Translations under genes and position numbers: made by a program
Shown here: piece by piece, positions 54,403 to 63,337 of the stretch
Position numbering within the stretch: position 1 is the stretch's first letter
How the letters are laid out: each line of letters opens with the position of its first letter
From: Bathymodiolus japonicus methanotrophic gill symbiont
Lineage (GTDB): Bacteria; Pseudomonadota; Gammaproteobacteria; Methylococcales; Methylomonadaceae
DNA length: 64,000 bases
NCBI RefSeq assembly: GCF_019721995.1
Contig: NZ_BLYC01000017.1
Location: 1-64,000, forward strand
Direction of reading: 5' to 3'
Notes under the pieces: model-generated
Database searches by the model: none
Told to the model about the DNA's origin: nothing
The model's input: the letters and a program-made list of their open reading frames with translations, nothing else

Positions 54403-55392
54403 TTAACAGCCCCAGCGCAAGTTAGCAGTATGTACCGGTGCATCCCATAATTCAATGAGTTCATCATCTAATAAAGTCACTGTAATCGAGATACCTGCCA
54501 TATCTAGTGCGGTAGTGTAGTCACCGACTAATGAGCGCTCAACAATAACGCCGCGCTCTTCCCAATATTGACATGCTTCATCAAAGATTAGGTATTGTTC
54601 CATTGGTGGCGTCGCGCCTAAGCCATTAACATGGAGTAAAATTCTCTGACCTTTTTGTGGCTTTAAGTCATCTTCAATTTTTTTGCAGATGATGGCAGTA
54701 ATTTCTTTTGCGGTACCCATTTTCATAGTTTCTATACCACGTTCACCGTGTATACCAACACCCATTTCCATTTCATCTTCTGCTAATGAAAAAGTTGGCT
54801 CGCCCAGAGCAGGGATAGTGCAGCTAGTTAGAGCGACACCCATAGACGCAGTGGTGCCTGCAACACGGTCACCGATAGCTTTACAAGTTGCCATATCCGC
54901 ACCATTCTCTGCAGCGGCACCGATCATTTTTTCAACAATTAATGTTCCAGCAACACCGCGACGGCCAATCGTGTGATCTTTAGGTAGGGAAACATCATCA
55001 GCAACAATAACAGAGGCGGATTCGCATTCAGCCATTTCTGCACCGATTTCAAAGTTCATCACATCGCCAGCATAGTTTTTAACAACAAACAAAACACCAG
55101 CGCCGTTGTTGACTTCTTCAGCAGCCATCATCATTTGGTCTGGCGTAGGTGAAGTAAATGTTTGTCCTGGGCATGCAGCATCTAGCATACCTTTACCCAC
55201 AAAACCTGCATGTAGTGGTTCATGCCCAGCACCGCCACCTGAAATAATAGCAACTTTATTTGCCGCTACAGGCGCAGTACGAGTGATAAAACAAGGATCA
55301 GGATTTAGCTTTAAAATATCACTGTGGGCTTTAGCAACCCCTTTTATACTTTCGTTAAACAGGTTTTCGATGGTGTTATAAAATTTTTTCAT
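54403..55392 (-). CDS. dhaK: Dihydroxyacetone kinase subunit DhaK
   Basis: 329 aa. GGGAGHEPLHAGFVGKGMLD and the later GVGIHGERGIETM hold the conserved histidines; the latter covalently binds dihydroxyacetone in this family. AENGADMATCKAIGDRVAGT and LHVNGLGATPPMEQY are also typical. DhaL (44183) completes the enzyme. It is convergent with dhaL across the accessory island, unlike the co-directional dhaKL of other bacteria. Confidence 0.93.
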   Translation of the reverse strand: MKKFYNTIENLFNESIKGVAKAHSDILKLNPDPCFITRTAPVAANKVAIISGGGAGHEPLHAGFVGKGMLDAACPGQTFTSPTPDQMMMAAEEVNNGAGVLFVVKNYAGDVMNFEIGAEMAECESASVIVADDVSLPKDHTIGRRGVAGTLIVEKMIGAAAENGADMATCKAIGDRVAGTTASMGVALTSCTIPALGEPTFSLAEDEMEMGVGIHGERGIETMKMGTAKEITAIICKKIEDDLKPQKGQRILLHVNGLGATPPMEQYLIFDEACQYWEERGVIVERSLVGDYTTALDMAGISITVTLLDDELIELWDAPVHTANLRWGC

Positions 55393-55551
55393 TATTGGTT
55401 TCCTGAAATTAGTATTGATTTCCTGAGATAAATTTTGCTACTCGTGTGTGATTATACTGCACTGATAGAAAATGTGCTTATGAAATACAGAGCAGAAAAA
55501 CCCGCTTATCATGCTTTTAGAGTTGCGCACTGAAGTCCGCTTTACAAGGTT

Positions 55552-56124
55552 ATGAAGTATAATAGGAAGCAAGCAATTATTTATCAGTTTACAAAAATAT
55601 TTATGACCTTTTTGTTGTCTTTTTTTCAAAGTAGTGTGCGCGTAATCGACGTTTTAAATGAGCGCGTCGGGCGCTTTGTTTCCTGGCTGACCCTGGCGAT
55701 GGTGTTAATCACATTTTGCATCGTGGTATTACGTTATGTGTTTGATCTTAGCTGGGTGATGATGCAGGAATCGGTTATTTATTTGCACGGGCTAGTGTTT
55801 ATGCTGGGAGCAGCGTATACGCTAAAACATGATGGGCATGTGCGGGTGGATATCATTTACCAGCGCTGTACGCCAAAGATTAAAGCATGGATTGATTTAT
55901 TGGGTACTGTATTTTTATTACTTCCTGTAGCAGGCTTTATTCTCTGGAGCAGTTGGGATTATGTGCTGGATTCCTGGGATATATTAGAGGGCTCGCGTAA
56001 TTCAGGTGGCCTGCCTTTTGTCTATTTACTTAAGACCTGTTTGTTGCTGATATCCGGATTATTGATTTTACAAGGCTTATCTTTATTTATGAGTAAGTTC
56101 GTTTACCTTTTTCGCCAGGAATAA
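55552..56124 (+). CDS. TRAP transporter small membrane subunit (DctQ type)
   Basis: 190 aa with four hydrophobic segments, including LTLAMVLITFCIVVLRYVFD and SVIYLHGLVFMLGAAYTLKH. The latter with the following DGHVRVDI is the DctQ signature. ATG 55603 is an alternative start. It is 3 bp before the large subunit. The periplasmic binding protein (DctP) is not in the window. Confidence 0.88.
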   Translation: MKYNRKQAIIYQFTKIFMTFLLSFFQSSVRVIDVLNERVGRFVSWLTLAMVLITFCIVVLRYVFDLSWVMMQESVIYLHGLVFMLGAAYTLKHDGHVRVDIIYQRCTPKIKAWIDLLGTVFLLLPVAGFILWSSWDYVLDSWDILEGSRNSGGLPFVYLLKTCLLLISGLLILQGLSLFMSKFVYLFRQE

Positions 56125-56127
56125 AGC

Positions 56128-57504
56128 ATGGATAGTTATATGGCGCTGTGGATGTTTCTGGCGGTTTTTATCGTGTTGTTATCAGGCTATCCAGTGGCCT
56201 TTGTGCTTAGTGGTACAGCATTGATGTTTGCCCTGCTGGGATTACAGTTGTATACTTTTGATGCTGACTTTTTATCCGCACTACCGAATCGCATGTTTGG
56301 CATCATGAATAATGAGACTTTGATAGCCGTGCCCATGTTTGTTTTTATGGGGGTGATGCTGGAACGAGCGAGGATTGCCGAGTCTTTACTCGAAGCTATG
56401 TCTGAGTTATTTGGTTCATTACATGGTGGCTTAGGGCTGGCGGTAACCATAGTGGGCATGCTGATGGCGGCCAGCACCGGAGTCGTAGGCGCTACGGTGG
56501 TGACCATGGGCTTATTGTCCTTGCCAACGATGCTCAAGCGCGGTTATGATCCAGCTATTTCCTGTGGGATTATCTGCGCATCCGGCACCTTAGGACAGAT
56601 TATTCCACCTTCGATAGTGCTAGTATTGCTTGGGGATGTCATCTCTGCGGCTTATCAGCAGGCGCAACTAGATATGGGCGTTTTTGCACCGGAAACCATA
56701 TCGGTTGGAGATTTATTTGCCGGCGCATTAATACCTGGTTTGTTGCTGGTGGTGTTGTATCTGATTTATATCACGGTAACCGCATGGCTTAATCCAGCCA
56801 AGCTACCAAAGCCGGAGTATACAGGGAGATCTCACTCAGGTCTTTATATACGTATTTTTAAAAGCTCATTGCCGCCTTTAATGTTGATTTTAGTCGTGCT
56901 AGGGTCAATTATTGGCGGACTGGCAACGTCGACAGAGGCGGCTTCGGTCGGGGCAGTTGGTGCGCTATTACTGGCAATTATTAATAAGCAATTAAGTAAA
57001 GATATATTGCAGCAAGTGATGCGTAACACGACCCAGATTACCAGCATGGTGTTTATGATCCTGATTGGTGCTGCGTTGTTTTCACTGGTATTTAGAGGTT
57101 TTGAAGGTGATGAACTTATAGTCGAACTATTGTCTGATCTGCCAGGTGGAAAATTTGGCGCGCTTTTTTTAGTGATGCTGGTGATGTTTTTACTCGGCTT
57201 TGTGCTAGATTTTATTGAGATCACCTTTGTTATCGTGCCCATTGTAGGGCCGGTGTTATTGGCTATGGGGGTTGATCCTGTCTGGTTAGGCATTATGATT
57301 GCGTTAAATTTGCAAACTTCATTTCTAACTCCGCCATTTGGTTTTGCACTGTTTTATTTGCGTGGCGTTGCACCTGGCGAAGTGACCACCGGACAAATTT
57401 ATAGAGGTGTCATGCCGTTTATTGTCATACAATTACTGCTGCTAGGGGTTCTGGCGTACTTTCCTGAGCTGGCAACCTGGTTACCTTCCTTAATTTATGC
57501 TTGA
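56128..57504 (+). CDS. TRAP transporter large membrane subunit (DctM type)
   Basis: 458 aa with about twelve membrane segments and the DctM hallmarks LIAVPMFVFMGVMLERA, MAASTGVVGATVVTMGLLSL, CASGTLGQIIPPSIVLVLLG and NLQTSFLTPPFGFALFYLRG. With DctQ it imports an organic anion using the sodium gradient. Substrate cannot be told; related mannitol/chloroaromatic-type TRAP large subunits look alike. Confidence 0.92.
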   Translation: MDSYMALWMFLAVFIVLLSGYPVAFVLSGTALMFALLGLQLYTFDADFLSALPNRMFGIMNNETLIAVPMFVFMGVMLERARIAESLLEAMSELFGSLHGGLGLAVTIVGMLMAASTGVVGATVVTMGLLSLPTMLKRGYDPAISCGIICASGTLGQIIPPSIVLVLLGDVISAAYQQAQLDMGVFAPETISVGDLFAGALIPGLLLVVLYLIYITVTAWLNPAKLPKPEYTGRSHSGLYIRIFKSSLPPLMLILVVLGSIIGGLATSTEAASVGAVGALLLAIINKQLSKDILQQVMRNTTQITSMVFMILIGAALFSLVFRGFEGDELIVELLSDLPGGKFGALFLVMLVMFLLGFVLDFIEITFVIVPIVGPVLLAMGVDPVWLGIMIALNLQTSFLTPPFGFALFYLRGVAPGEVTTGQIYRGVMPFIVIQLLLLGVLAYFPELATWLPSLIYA

Positions 57505-57507
57505 TCT

Positions 57508-57657
57508 ATGATAAACAAACGATTATTAATTTTTATACTATTTAGCGTTGTGTTAAACGCCTGTGGCCAGCAAGGGCCTTTATTTATGCCGATAGAAAAC
57601 CAGCCGGCAGAAGAGCAGATGATAGAAGACAGTAAGCTAGAAGAAGAGACTGATTAA
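57508..57657 (+). CDS. lptM: LptM (YifL-like) small lipoprotein
   Basis: 49 aa, below the size usually listed. A lipoprotein signal (MINKRLLIFILFSVVLNACG) with lipobox LNAC is followed directly by GQQGPLFMP, the LptM signature; the rest is acidic. LptM assists maturation of the LptDE lipopolysaccharide translocon. It starts 3 bp after the dctM stop and overlaps lysA by the TAATG junction, its standard neighbour. Confidence 0.88.
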   Translation: MINKRLLIFILFSVVLNACGQQGPLFMPIENQPAEEQMIEDSKLEEETD

Positions 57658-58901
57658 TGGATCATTTTAATTATCGTGGACAACAACTTTTTGCTGAAGA
57701 TGTGCCTGTAGAGTCAATTGTTTCAACGTACGGATCACCCTGTTATATTTATTCCAGAGCGACATTAGAGCGACATTGGCACGCCTTTGATTCGGCTTTT
57801 GGTCAGCAGGCTCACCTGATTTGCTATGCGGTTAAAGCTAACTCCAATATTGCCATTTTGAATACCCTGGCAAAATTAGGCTCAGGCTTTGATATTGTTT
57901 CTCTGGGTGAACTGGAGCGAGTGCTGGCAGCAAAAGGTGATCCGAAAAAGGTAGTCTTCTCGGGTGTGGGCAAGCGTGAAGATGAGATCAGGGCAGCGTT
58001 AAAAACTGGCATACGCTGTTTTAATATTGAAGTTAAGGGCGAGCTGGATAGGATCAACCAGATAGCTGGTGAACTCGGTATGATTGCGCCGGTTTCTTTT
58101 CGGGTCAATCCAGATGTGGATGCAAAAACACACCCTTATATTTCTACTGGCCTGAAAGAAAACAAGTTTGGCATAGCTATACAGGGAGCCCTGGATGAAT
58201 ATCGCGGTGCAGCAGCCATGCAGTCTATCGAAATTGTCGGCATAGACTGTCATATAGGCTCACAATTAACAGAAACACGTCCCTTTCTGGATGCGCTGGA
58301 GCGCGTGTTGAACCTAGTCAATGTCTTGAAGACCGAGGGCATAGTATTACACCACCTGGATTTAGGTGGTGGTTTAGGCATTTGCTATAACGATGAAAAC
58401 CCGCCTGAGCCAGCAGAATATGTCGCGGCGCTGTTACAAAAACTTGGATCGAATGAATTAGAGATATTGCTGGAGCCTGGCCGTGCGATTGCAGGAAATG
58501 CCGGTATCCTGGTCACAAAAGTCGAGTATTTAAAACCTACCGAATATAAGAGCTTTGCGATAGTTGATGCTGCAATGAATGACCTGGTACGTCCATCTTT
58601 ATATGGTTCGTGGCAGGCGATTATTCCTGTACACAAGAGAAATGCAGAAGCAGAAATGCAATGGGATATTGTGGGGCCAGTGTGTGAGACCGGTGATTTT
58701 CTTGGAAAAGACCGGTGTCTGGCTTTAAAGCAAGGTGATTTACTGGCGATTCGCTCTTCCGGGGCTTATGGCTTTACCATGAGCTCCAATTATAATTCGC
58801 GCCCACGTCTGGCCGAAGTGATGGTAGATGGTGGGGATATGTACCTGATTAGAGAACGTGAAAGTATTACACAGCTCTGGGCTGGCGAGCATTTAATGTA
58901 G
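57657..58901 (+). CDS. lysA: Diaminopimelate decarboxylase
   Basis: 414 aa PLP enzyme of alanine racemase fold. ICYAVKANSNIAILNTLAKL carries the PLP lysine; HIGSQLTETRPF, LDLGGGLGICY and ILLEPGRAIAGNAG bind phosphate and substrate; VGPVCETGDFLGKDR supplies the active-site Cys. Last step of lysine synthesis. The start overlaps the lptM stop. Confidence 0.96.
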   Translation: MDHFNYRGQQLFAEDVPVESIVSTYGSPCYIYSRATLERHWHAFDSAFGQQAHLICYAVKANSNIAILNTLAKLGSGFDIVSLGELERVLAAKGDPKKVVFSGVGKREDEIRAALKTGIRCFNIEVKGELDRINQIAGELGMIAPVSFRVNPDVDAKTHPYISTGLKENKFGIAIQGALDEYRGAAAMQSIEIVGIDCHIGSQLTETRPFLDALERVLNLVNVLKTEGIVLHHLDLGGGLGICYNDENPPEPAEYVAALLQKLGSNELEILLEPGRAIAGNAGILVTKVEYLKPTEYKSFAIVDAAMNDLVRPSLYGSWQAIIPVHKRNAEAEMQWDIVGPVCETGDFLGKDRCLALKQGDLLAIRSSGAYGFTMSSNYNSRPRLAEVMVDGGDMYLIRERESITQLWAGEHLM

Positions 58902-58944
58902 CGGGCTTCATTCTGCTATGACTAATAAATTAAATAGCCTTAGG

Positions 58945-59007
58945 GTAGGGCGCGGCTTTAGCCCGCCTTTAGTGGTTTTTTAGTGGCGGGCTAAAGCCGC
59001 GCCCTAC
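58945..59007. repeat. REP-type inverted repeat between lysA and dapF
   Basis: GTAGGGCGCGGCTTTAGCCC with its near-exact complement 20-25 bp further on, a 63-bp stem-loop of the REP/BIME kind. It may stabilise the upstream mRNA or terminate it. Confidence 0.75.
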
Positions 59008-59033
59008 AGCGATTAAGATTTATGGGGTTGTTG

Positions 59034-59864
59034 ATGTTAATTGAATTTACAAAAATGCATGGTCTGGGCAATGACTTTGTGGTGATTGATGCGATTCGGC
59101 AGGACATATCCTTAACCGCTGAACAAATTCAGTTTATTGCTGGCCGGCACTTTGGTGTGGGTTGTGATCAGTTATTATTAGTTGAGCTTGCGCCACACTC
59201 TGATGCGGATTTTCGCTATCGGATTTTTAATGCCGATGGCAGTGAAGTTGCCCAGTGCGGTAATGGTGCGCGTTGTTTTGCCCGCTTTGTCAGAGATAAA
59301 GAATTATCCAGTAAAGATAATATTCTAGTGGATACCCATGCAGGGCAGTTGTTATTGAGCTTTGCTGAAGATGATTTGATTAGTGTCAATATGGGCATTC
59401 CCCAGCATGAGCCAGCACTTATTCCACTGAGCACAGAGCAGGAAGAAACGCTTTATACGCTACATATTGGTAATGAGGGAAAGTCCTTTGGTGCTGTCTC
59501 TATGGGTAATCCACATGCTGTTATACAGGTGGCTGATGTGCAACAGGCCGCTGTTGAGGAACTAGGTGCAGCACTGGAAAGTCATGCGTTTTTCCCGCAA
59601 AAAGCAAATATAGGCTTTATGCAGGTTATTGATAAAAATAACATCAAACTGCGGGTCTATGAAAGAGGTGCAGGCGAGACACTAGCCTGTGGTAGCGGTG
59701 CCTGTGCCGCAGTAGTTATAGGTATCGAGCAGCAAATACTGGCGAATGATGTGCTGGTTGAATTGCCGGGCGGGTCGCTCAAAATTCATTGGCATGGGCG
59801 CGGTCACCCTGTTTTTATGACTGGGCCAGCAGTCAGTGTATTTGAAGGAAGTATAGAATTATGA
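59034..59864 (+). CDS. dapF: Diaminopimelate epimerase
   Basis: 276 aa from ATG 59034 (MLIEFTKMHGLGNDFVVIDA), preferred over ATG 59022 because the family starts here and GGGG lies 5' of it. The two active-site cysteines are in AQCGNGARCFARF and ETLACGSGACAAV. It interconverts LL- and meso-diaminopimelate for lysine and peptidoglycan. It overlaps the DUF484 gene by 4 bp. Confidence 0.95.
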   Translation: MLIEFTKMHGLGNDFVVIDAIRQDISLTAEQIQFIAGRHFGVGCDQLLLVELAPHSDADFRYRIFNADGSEVAQCGNGARCFARFVRDKELSSKDNILVDTHAGQLLLSFAEDDLISVNMGIPQHEPALIPLSTEQEETLYTLHIGNEGKSFGAVSMGNPHAVIQVADVQQAAVEELGAALESHAFFPQKANIGFMQVIDKNNIKLRVYERGAGETLACGSGACAAVVIGIEQQILANDVLVELPGGSLKIHWHGRGHPVFMTGPAVSVFEGSIEL

Positions 59865-60535
59865 ATGAATTGAATTCGACGGCAGTGGAGTCATATTTAA
59901 AGCAGCACCCAGAATTTTTTCATGAACATGTGGATTTGTTAGAGCATATTAGTATCCCTCATCCTAGTGGCGATGCAGTATCGCTGATTTCCAGGCAATT
60001 AGAGTTATTTCGCACGCGCCATCATGAAATGGAGATCCAGCTAAATGGCTTGATTGAAATTGCCAGAGAAAATGATAATTCAGCGAATAAAATGCACGAA
60101 CTGACTCTGGCTGTACTAGAGGCGGATACACTGGAAATCGCTATTGAAAACCTGGGTGTCGTTTTAGCAGAGTGCTTTTTAACCGATTTTTTTGCGGTTA
60201 AAATTATCAGTGCGGAGCGGAATAAAACGGCGCTAGCAGATTTATTTATTGACCCCGAAAGCGAAGAGCTGACACATTTTATTACCGAGTTAAACAGTAA
60301 TAAGGCCAATTGCGGACGTCCCACATTGGCGCAAGCCAGGTTTTTATTTGGTGAAAATGCGCTGGAAGTAATATCATGTGTAATTATCCCGATGGCATAC
60401 ACCGAAATTGAAGGACTGATTGCGATTGGTAGTCGCGAGGAAGAACGCTTTCACTATAGTATGGGGCGTTTATTTTTAACCCGGATGAGTGAAATTATAG
60501 GCACGCGCTTCGCTGCTTTGTTAAAGAATAGTTAA
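59861..60535 (+). CDS. DUF484 family protein (GAF-like)
   Basis: 224 aa. YLKQHPEFFHEHVDLLEHIS and the following LISRQLELFRTRHHEMEIQL coiled coil are the family signature; the rest resembles a GAF domain. Always found between dapF and xerC in gammaproteobacteria. Function unknown. ATGA overlap with dapF. Confidence 0.93.
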   Translation: MNELNSTAVESYLKQHPEFFHEHVDLLEHISIPHPSGDAVSLISRQLELFRTRHHEMEIQLNGLIEIARENDNSANKMHELTLAVLEADTLEIAIENLGVVLAECFLTDFFAVKIISAERNKTALADLFIDPESEELTHFITELNSNKANCGRPTLAQARFLFGENALEVISCVIIPMAYTEIEGLIAIGSREEERFHYSMGRLFLTRMSEIIGTRFAALLKNS

Positions 60536-60536
60536 A

Positions 60537-61436
60537 GTGCAAGAGCAGGCCAGACAGCAGGTCATAGATTTTTTACAACAGTTAAAAGTTGAACGGCGTG
60601 CTTCTGAGCATACGCTGAGTAATTATCAACGAGACTTAAAGCAGTTAAGTTTTTTTTGTCAGCAGCATCAACTTACTGCCTGGGGTGCGCTGAGTTCGGC
60701 AGACATACTAAAGCATATAGCGGAGCGCCATCGTGTGGGTTTAGGTAGTAAAAGTCTGCAGCGCGAACTTTCTGCAATACGCAGCTTTTATCTATTCTTA
60801 ATGAAAACAGGCCAGGTATATAACAATCCGGCGCAGCATGTCAAAGCACCTAAACAAGCTAGAAAACTCCCTAAAACTCTGGATGTAGATCAGGTAAATG
60901 CCTTACTGGATGCCGGCGCGAACTCGGTACTGGAATTGCGCGATGTGGCGATGTTTGAGTTATTTTACTCATCCGGGCTGCGCTTAAGTGAGCTGAGTGC
61001 ATTAGACCTGAACGATATAGGCAAGCATGATAAGCAACTCACTGTGTTGAGTGGTAAAGGAGGGAAGTCGCGTCTGCTTCCAGTTGGTAGCAAAGCGCTG
61101 CAGGCAATACAGACATGGCTTAAAGTGCGCCCGACAGTAGCAGATGAAGCTGCGCTATTTACCAGTGCAAGAGGCAAACGGCTAGGTAATCGCAGTATAC
61201 AGTTACGCTTAAAGCAGTGGTGTATCAAGAAAGGTATTCCCGAGTCGGTGCATCCGCATATGTTACGCCATTCTTTTGCAACACATTTACTGGAGAGCAG
61301 TCAGGATTTAAGAGCCGTGCAAGAGCTACTCGGGCATGAAAATATCAGCACCACGCAAATTTATACTCATCTGGATTTTCAGCACCTAGCTGAAGTGTAT
61401 GATCAGGCGCATCCGCGCGCAAAAAAGACTAAGTAA
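60537..61436 (+). CDS. xerC: Tyrosine recombinase XerC
   Basis: 299 aa starting with GTG. The N-terminal SAM-like domain is ASEHTLSNYQRDLKQLSFFC; catalytic residues are in YSSGLRLSELSAL (Arg), GKGGKSRLLPVG (Lys), HPHMLRHSFATHLLES (His-x-x-Arg), GHENISTTQIYTHLD (His and Tyr). With XerD it resolves chromosome dimers at dif. No dif site was recognised in this window. Confidence 0.95.
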   Translation: MQEQARQQVIDFLQQLKVERRASEHTLSNYQRDLKQLSFFCQQHQLTAWGALSSADILKHIAERHRVGLGSKSLQRELSAIRSFYLFLMKTGQVYNNPAQHVKAPKQARKLPKTLDVDQVNALLDAGANSVLELRDVAMFELFYSSGLRLSELSALDLNDIGKHDKQLTVLSGKGGKSRLLPVGSKALQAIQTWLKVRPTVADEAALFTSARGKRLGNRSIQLRLKQWCIKKGIPESVHPHMLRHSFATHLLESSQDLRAVQELLGHENISTTQIYTHLDFQHLAEVYDQAHPRAKKTK

Positions 61437-61509
61437 TAAAATTAGCTCATTTCCATCGGGGATTTATCTATGCCTATTAAACTGAAAAAATGTTACTATA
61501 GTTACCATT

Positions 61510-61789
61510 CGCTGAAAATCATGGAAACGGAGCTTAGCGAAGTGGTGATTTTTAGTCCCTGATAGGCGACAGGGCAATTCGCTGATTCGACGTGTGCTAG
61601 CAGCACGCGAGAGGAGCAAGAATTGCATTCCGAATAGCCGTCCAGCCAGTGAGGTAGTAATGACGAAGCGGCTTTTGTGCGTAGTCGTTGCGGACGCAGG
61701 GCGTTCAGGGCATCTCCCATCCGCTGCGTAGGTGAACGAATTATGGCGACAGGAGTCCCGGAATTTCGTGAGGTAGCATGGCGCGCCTG
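61510..61789 (+). repeat. CGCTG element type A (copy A7, 280 bp)
   Basis: Full length, between xerC and the DUF2333 gene, 74 bp upstream of the latter. Flanks AGTTACCATT and TGTCTTTGTA join without duplication. Being intergenic here, it could influence expression of the next gene. Confidence 0.92.
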
Positions 61790-61863
61790 TGTCTTTGTAA
61801 ACACAAGATAATATTTTTTGCTGAATATACAGACATTATTATCAAATAAAATAGGATTATATA

Positions 61864-62859
61864 ATGGCAGCCAGCGATTTTTCGCATGAGGCAGAATCGA
61901 AGGGTTTTTCATGGTTTATAGGTGTTCTTGGAGCAATTGCGGTTATTGTTATTGTCGTGCTGGCTGGTTACTGGAGCATTGAACCTAAGCCTTTCAATGT
62001 CGTGGCCGAGGCAAAGGAACGCCAAAAGGCACAAGGTTTTTCTGAAATTCCTGATGGCTATGTGTACGCAAATACCTTAGTGCATATTGCCGAAATATTG
62101 CTCTACAAGCCAGGCGGTTATCTTACCAATGATGTAGGTGTGCCTGGTATCATGCTGGATAATATTCCCAGCTGGGAGTATGGTGCGCTGATAATGTTGC
62201 GCGATGGCGCTTCTGCTTTAAGAAATCATCTGGCTCGGGCACAATCACAATCTGCAGAAGACCCGGACTTAGCTAGAGCCGAGCCGTATTTTTATTATGA
62301 ACGCAACTCATGGGCCTTGCCGTCTACCGAGGCGGAATATGAAAAAGGGATCCATGCGCTACATAATTATATGAAGCGTCTGGCAGACCCAAATCATAAA
62401 AATCCGGGGCACTTCTACTCACGTGCTGATAACTTATGGCAATATGTAGAGATTATTATCAAACGTCTTGGTGGTATTTCAACTAGGCTGGCGGCGAGTA
62501 CTGACCGCTATGAAGCGTATGATATTCAGCAAGAAAAATCAGCCGCGATTTCACAGACCACCTGGATGCAACTGGATGATGAGTTCTGGCAGGCACGCGG
62601 CTCTTGCTGGGCGCTACTGCATATCCTGAAAGCTGTTAAGTTTGATTTTAGATTGATTCTGGAAGATAAGCGTGCTATGGATACCGTAGAAATTATGATT
62701 CATGAAATGGAAAATGCGTTGGCACCGATTACCAGTCCGGTTATTTTAAATGGTGATGGTTATGGTATATTTGCCAACTATTCATTGGCAATGGCAAGTT
62801 ATGTATCACGTGCAAGTGCAGCGGCGCTGGATTTGCGTGATGTAATGAACAGAGGATGA
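61864..62859 (+). CDS. DUF2333 family membrane-anchored protein
   Basis: 331 aa. One N-terminal membrane segment (FIGVLGAIAVIVIVVLAGYW) precedes a soluble helical domain with FSEIPDGYVYANTLVHIAEI, RDGASALRNHLARAQSQS and DDEFWQARGSCWALLHILKA, all typical of DUF2333. Function unknown. TAGGATTATATA lies before the start. The last codons overlap the next gene. Confidence 0.88.
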   Translation: MAASDFSHEAESKGFSWFIGVLGAIAVIVIVVLAGYWSIEPKPFNVVAEAKERQKAQGFSEIPDGYVYANTLVHIAEILLYKPGGYLTNDVGVPGIMLDNIPSWEYGALIMLRDGASALRNHLARAQSQSAEDPDLARAEPYFYYERNSWALPSTEAEYEKGIHALHNYMKRLADPNHKNPGHFYSRADNLWQYVEIIIKRLGGISTRLAASTDRYEAYDIQQEKSAAISQTTWMQLDDEFWQARGSCWALLHILKAVKFDFRLILEDKRAMDTVEIMIHEMENALAPITSPVILNGDGYGIFANYSLAMASYVSRASAAALDLRDVMNRG

Positions 62860-63179
62860 GGACAATGGAAGAGCAGTTACAAGACAATTTTAAACAGGTC
62901 AGCACCTGGAAGCGTATCGGATTTATTCTTATTTTTGCAGTGATAGCAGGTGTCGTACGTACCCTGATCTGGGTGGTGGTATTATTGCAGATTGCCTCGG
63001 CATTAATTACCGGTGATACTAATCAGCATATCCTCGGCTTTGGTCAGAAATTAGCCGCCTATCTTTACCATATAATGCTGTTTATGACTTTTAATACTGA
63101 CACTGTGCCTTTTCCCTTTTCTGACTGGAATTTAACCGAGGAAGCTATTAGCAATAAGGATTTAGTCACTAAAAATTAA
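62856..63179 (+). CDS. DUF4389 family membrane protein
   Basis: 107 aa with two membrane segments (RIGFILIFAVIAGVVRTLIW and the LAAYLYHIMLFMTFNTD region) and the DUF4389 ending FPFSDWN. ATG 62868 (MEEQLQDNFKQ) is a likelier start, since AGAGGATGAGGACA lies 5' of it. It overlaps and is surely co-transcribed with DUF2333. Confidence 0.85.
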   Translation: MRTMEEQLQDNFKQVSTWKRIGFILIFAVIAGVVRTLIWVVVLLQIASALITGDTNQHILGFGQKLAAYLYHIMLFMTFNTDTVPFPFSDWNLTEEAISNKDLVTKN

Positions 63180-63337
63180 GCGGCTGTTAAGTTATTTTTC
63201 CGTGAACGACTTGAAGGAATGATGGCAATACTTTATGCGTTTTATTGAGACAATGTTTTAAAAGCTCCACACTTCATTACCTTCATGCCCTTCATGGTTG
63301 CAAAAGAATTTATACCTTAACACTCTAGATAACCTCC

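Noticed and set aside
58945-59007. Riboswitch for lysine or diaminopimelate between lysA and dapF
   Set aside because: The structure is a simple long REP hairpin without the multi-helix junction of the lysine riboswitch, and similar hairpins occur elsewhere.
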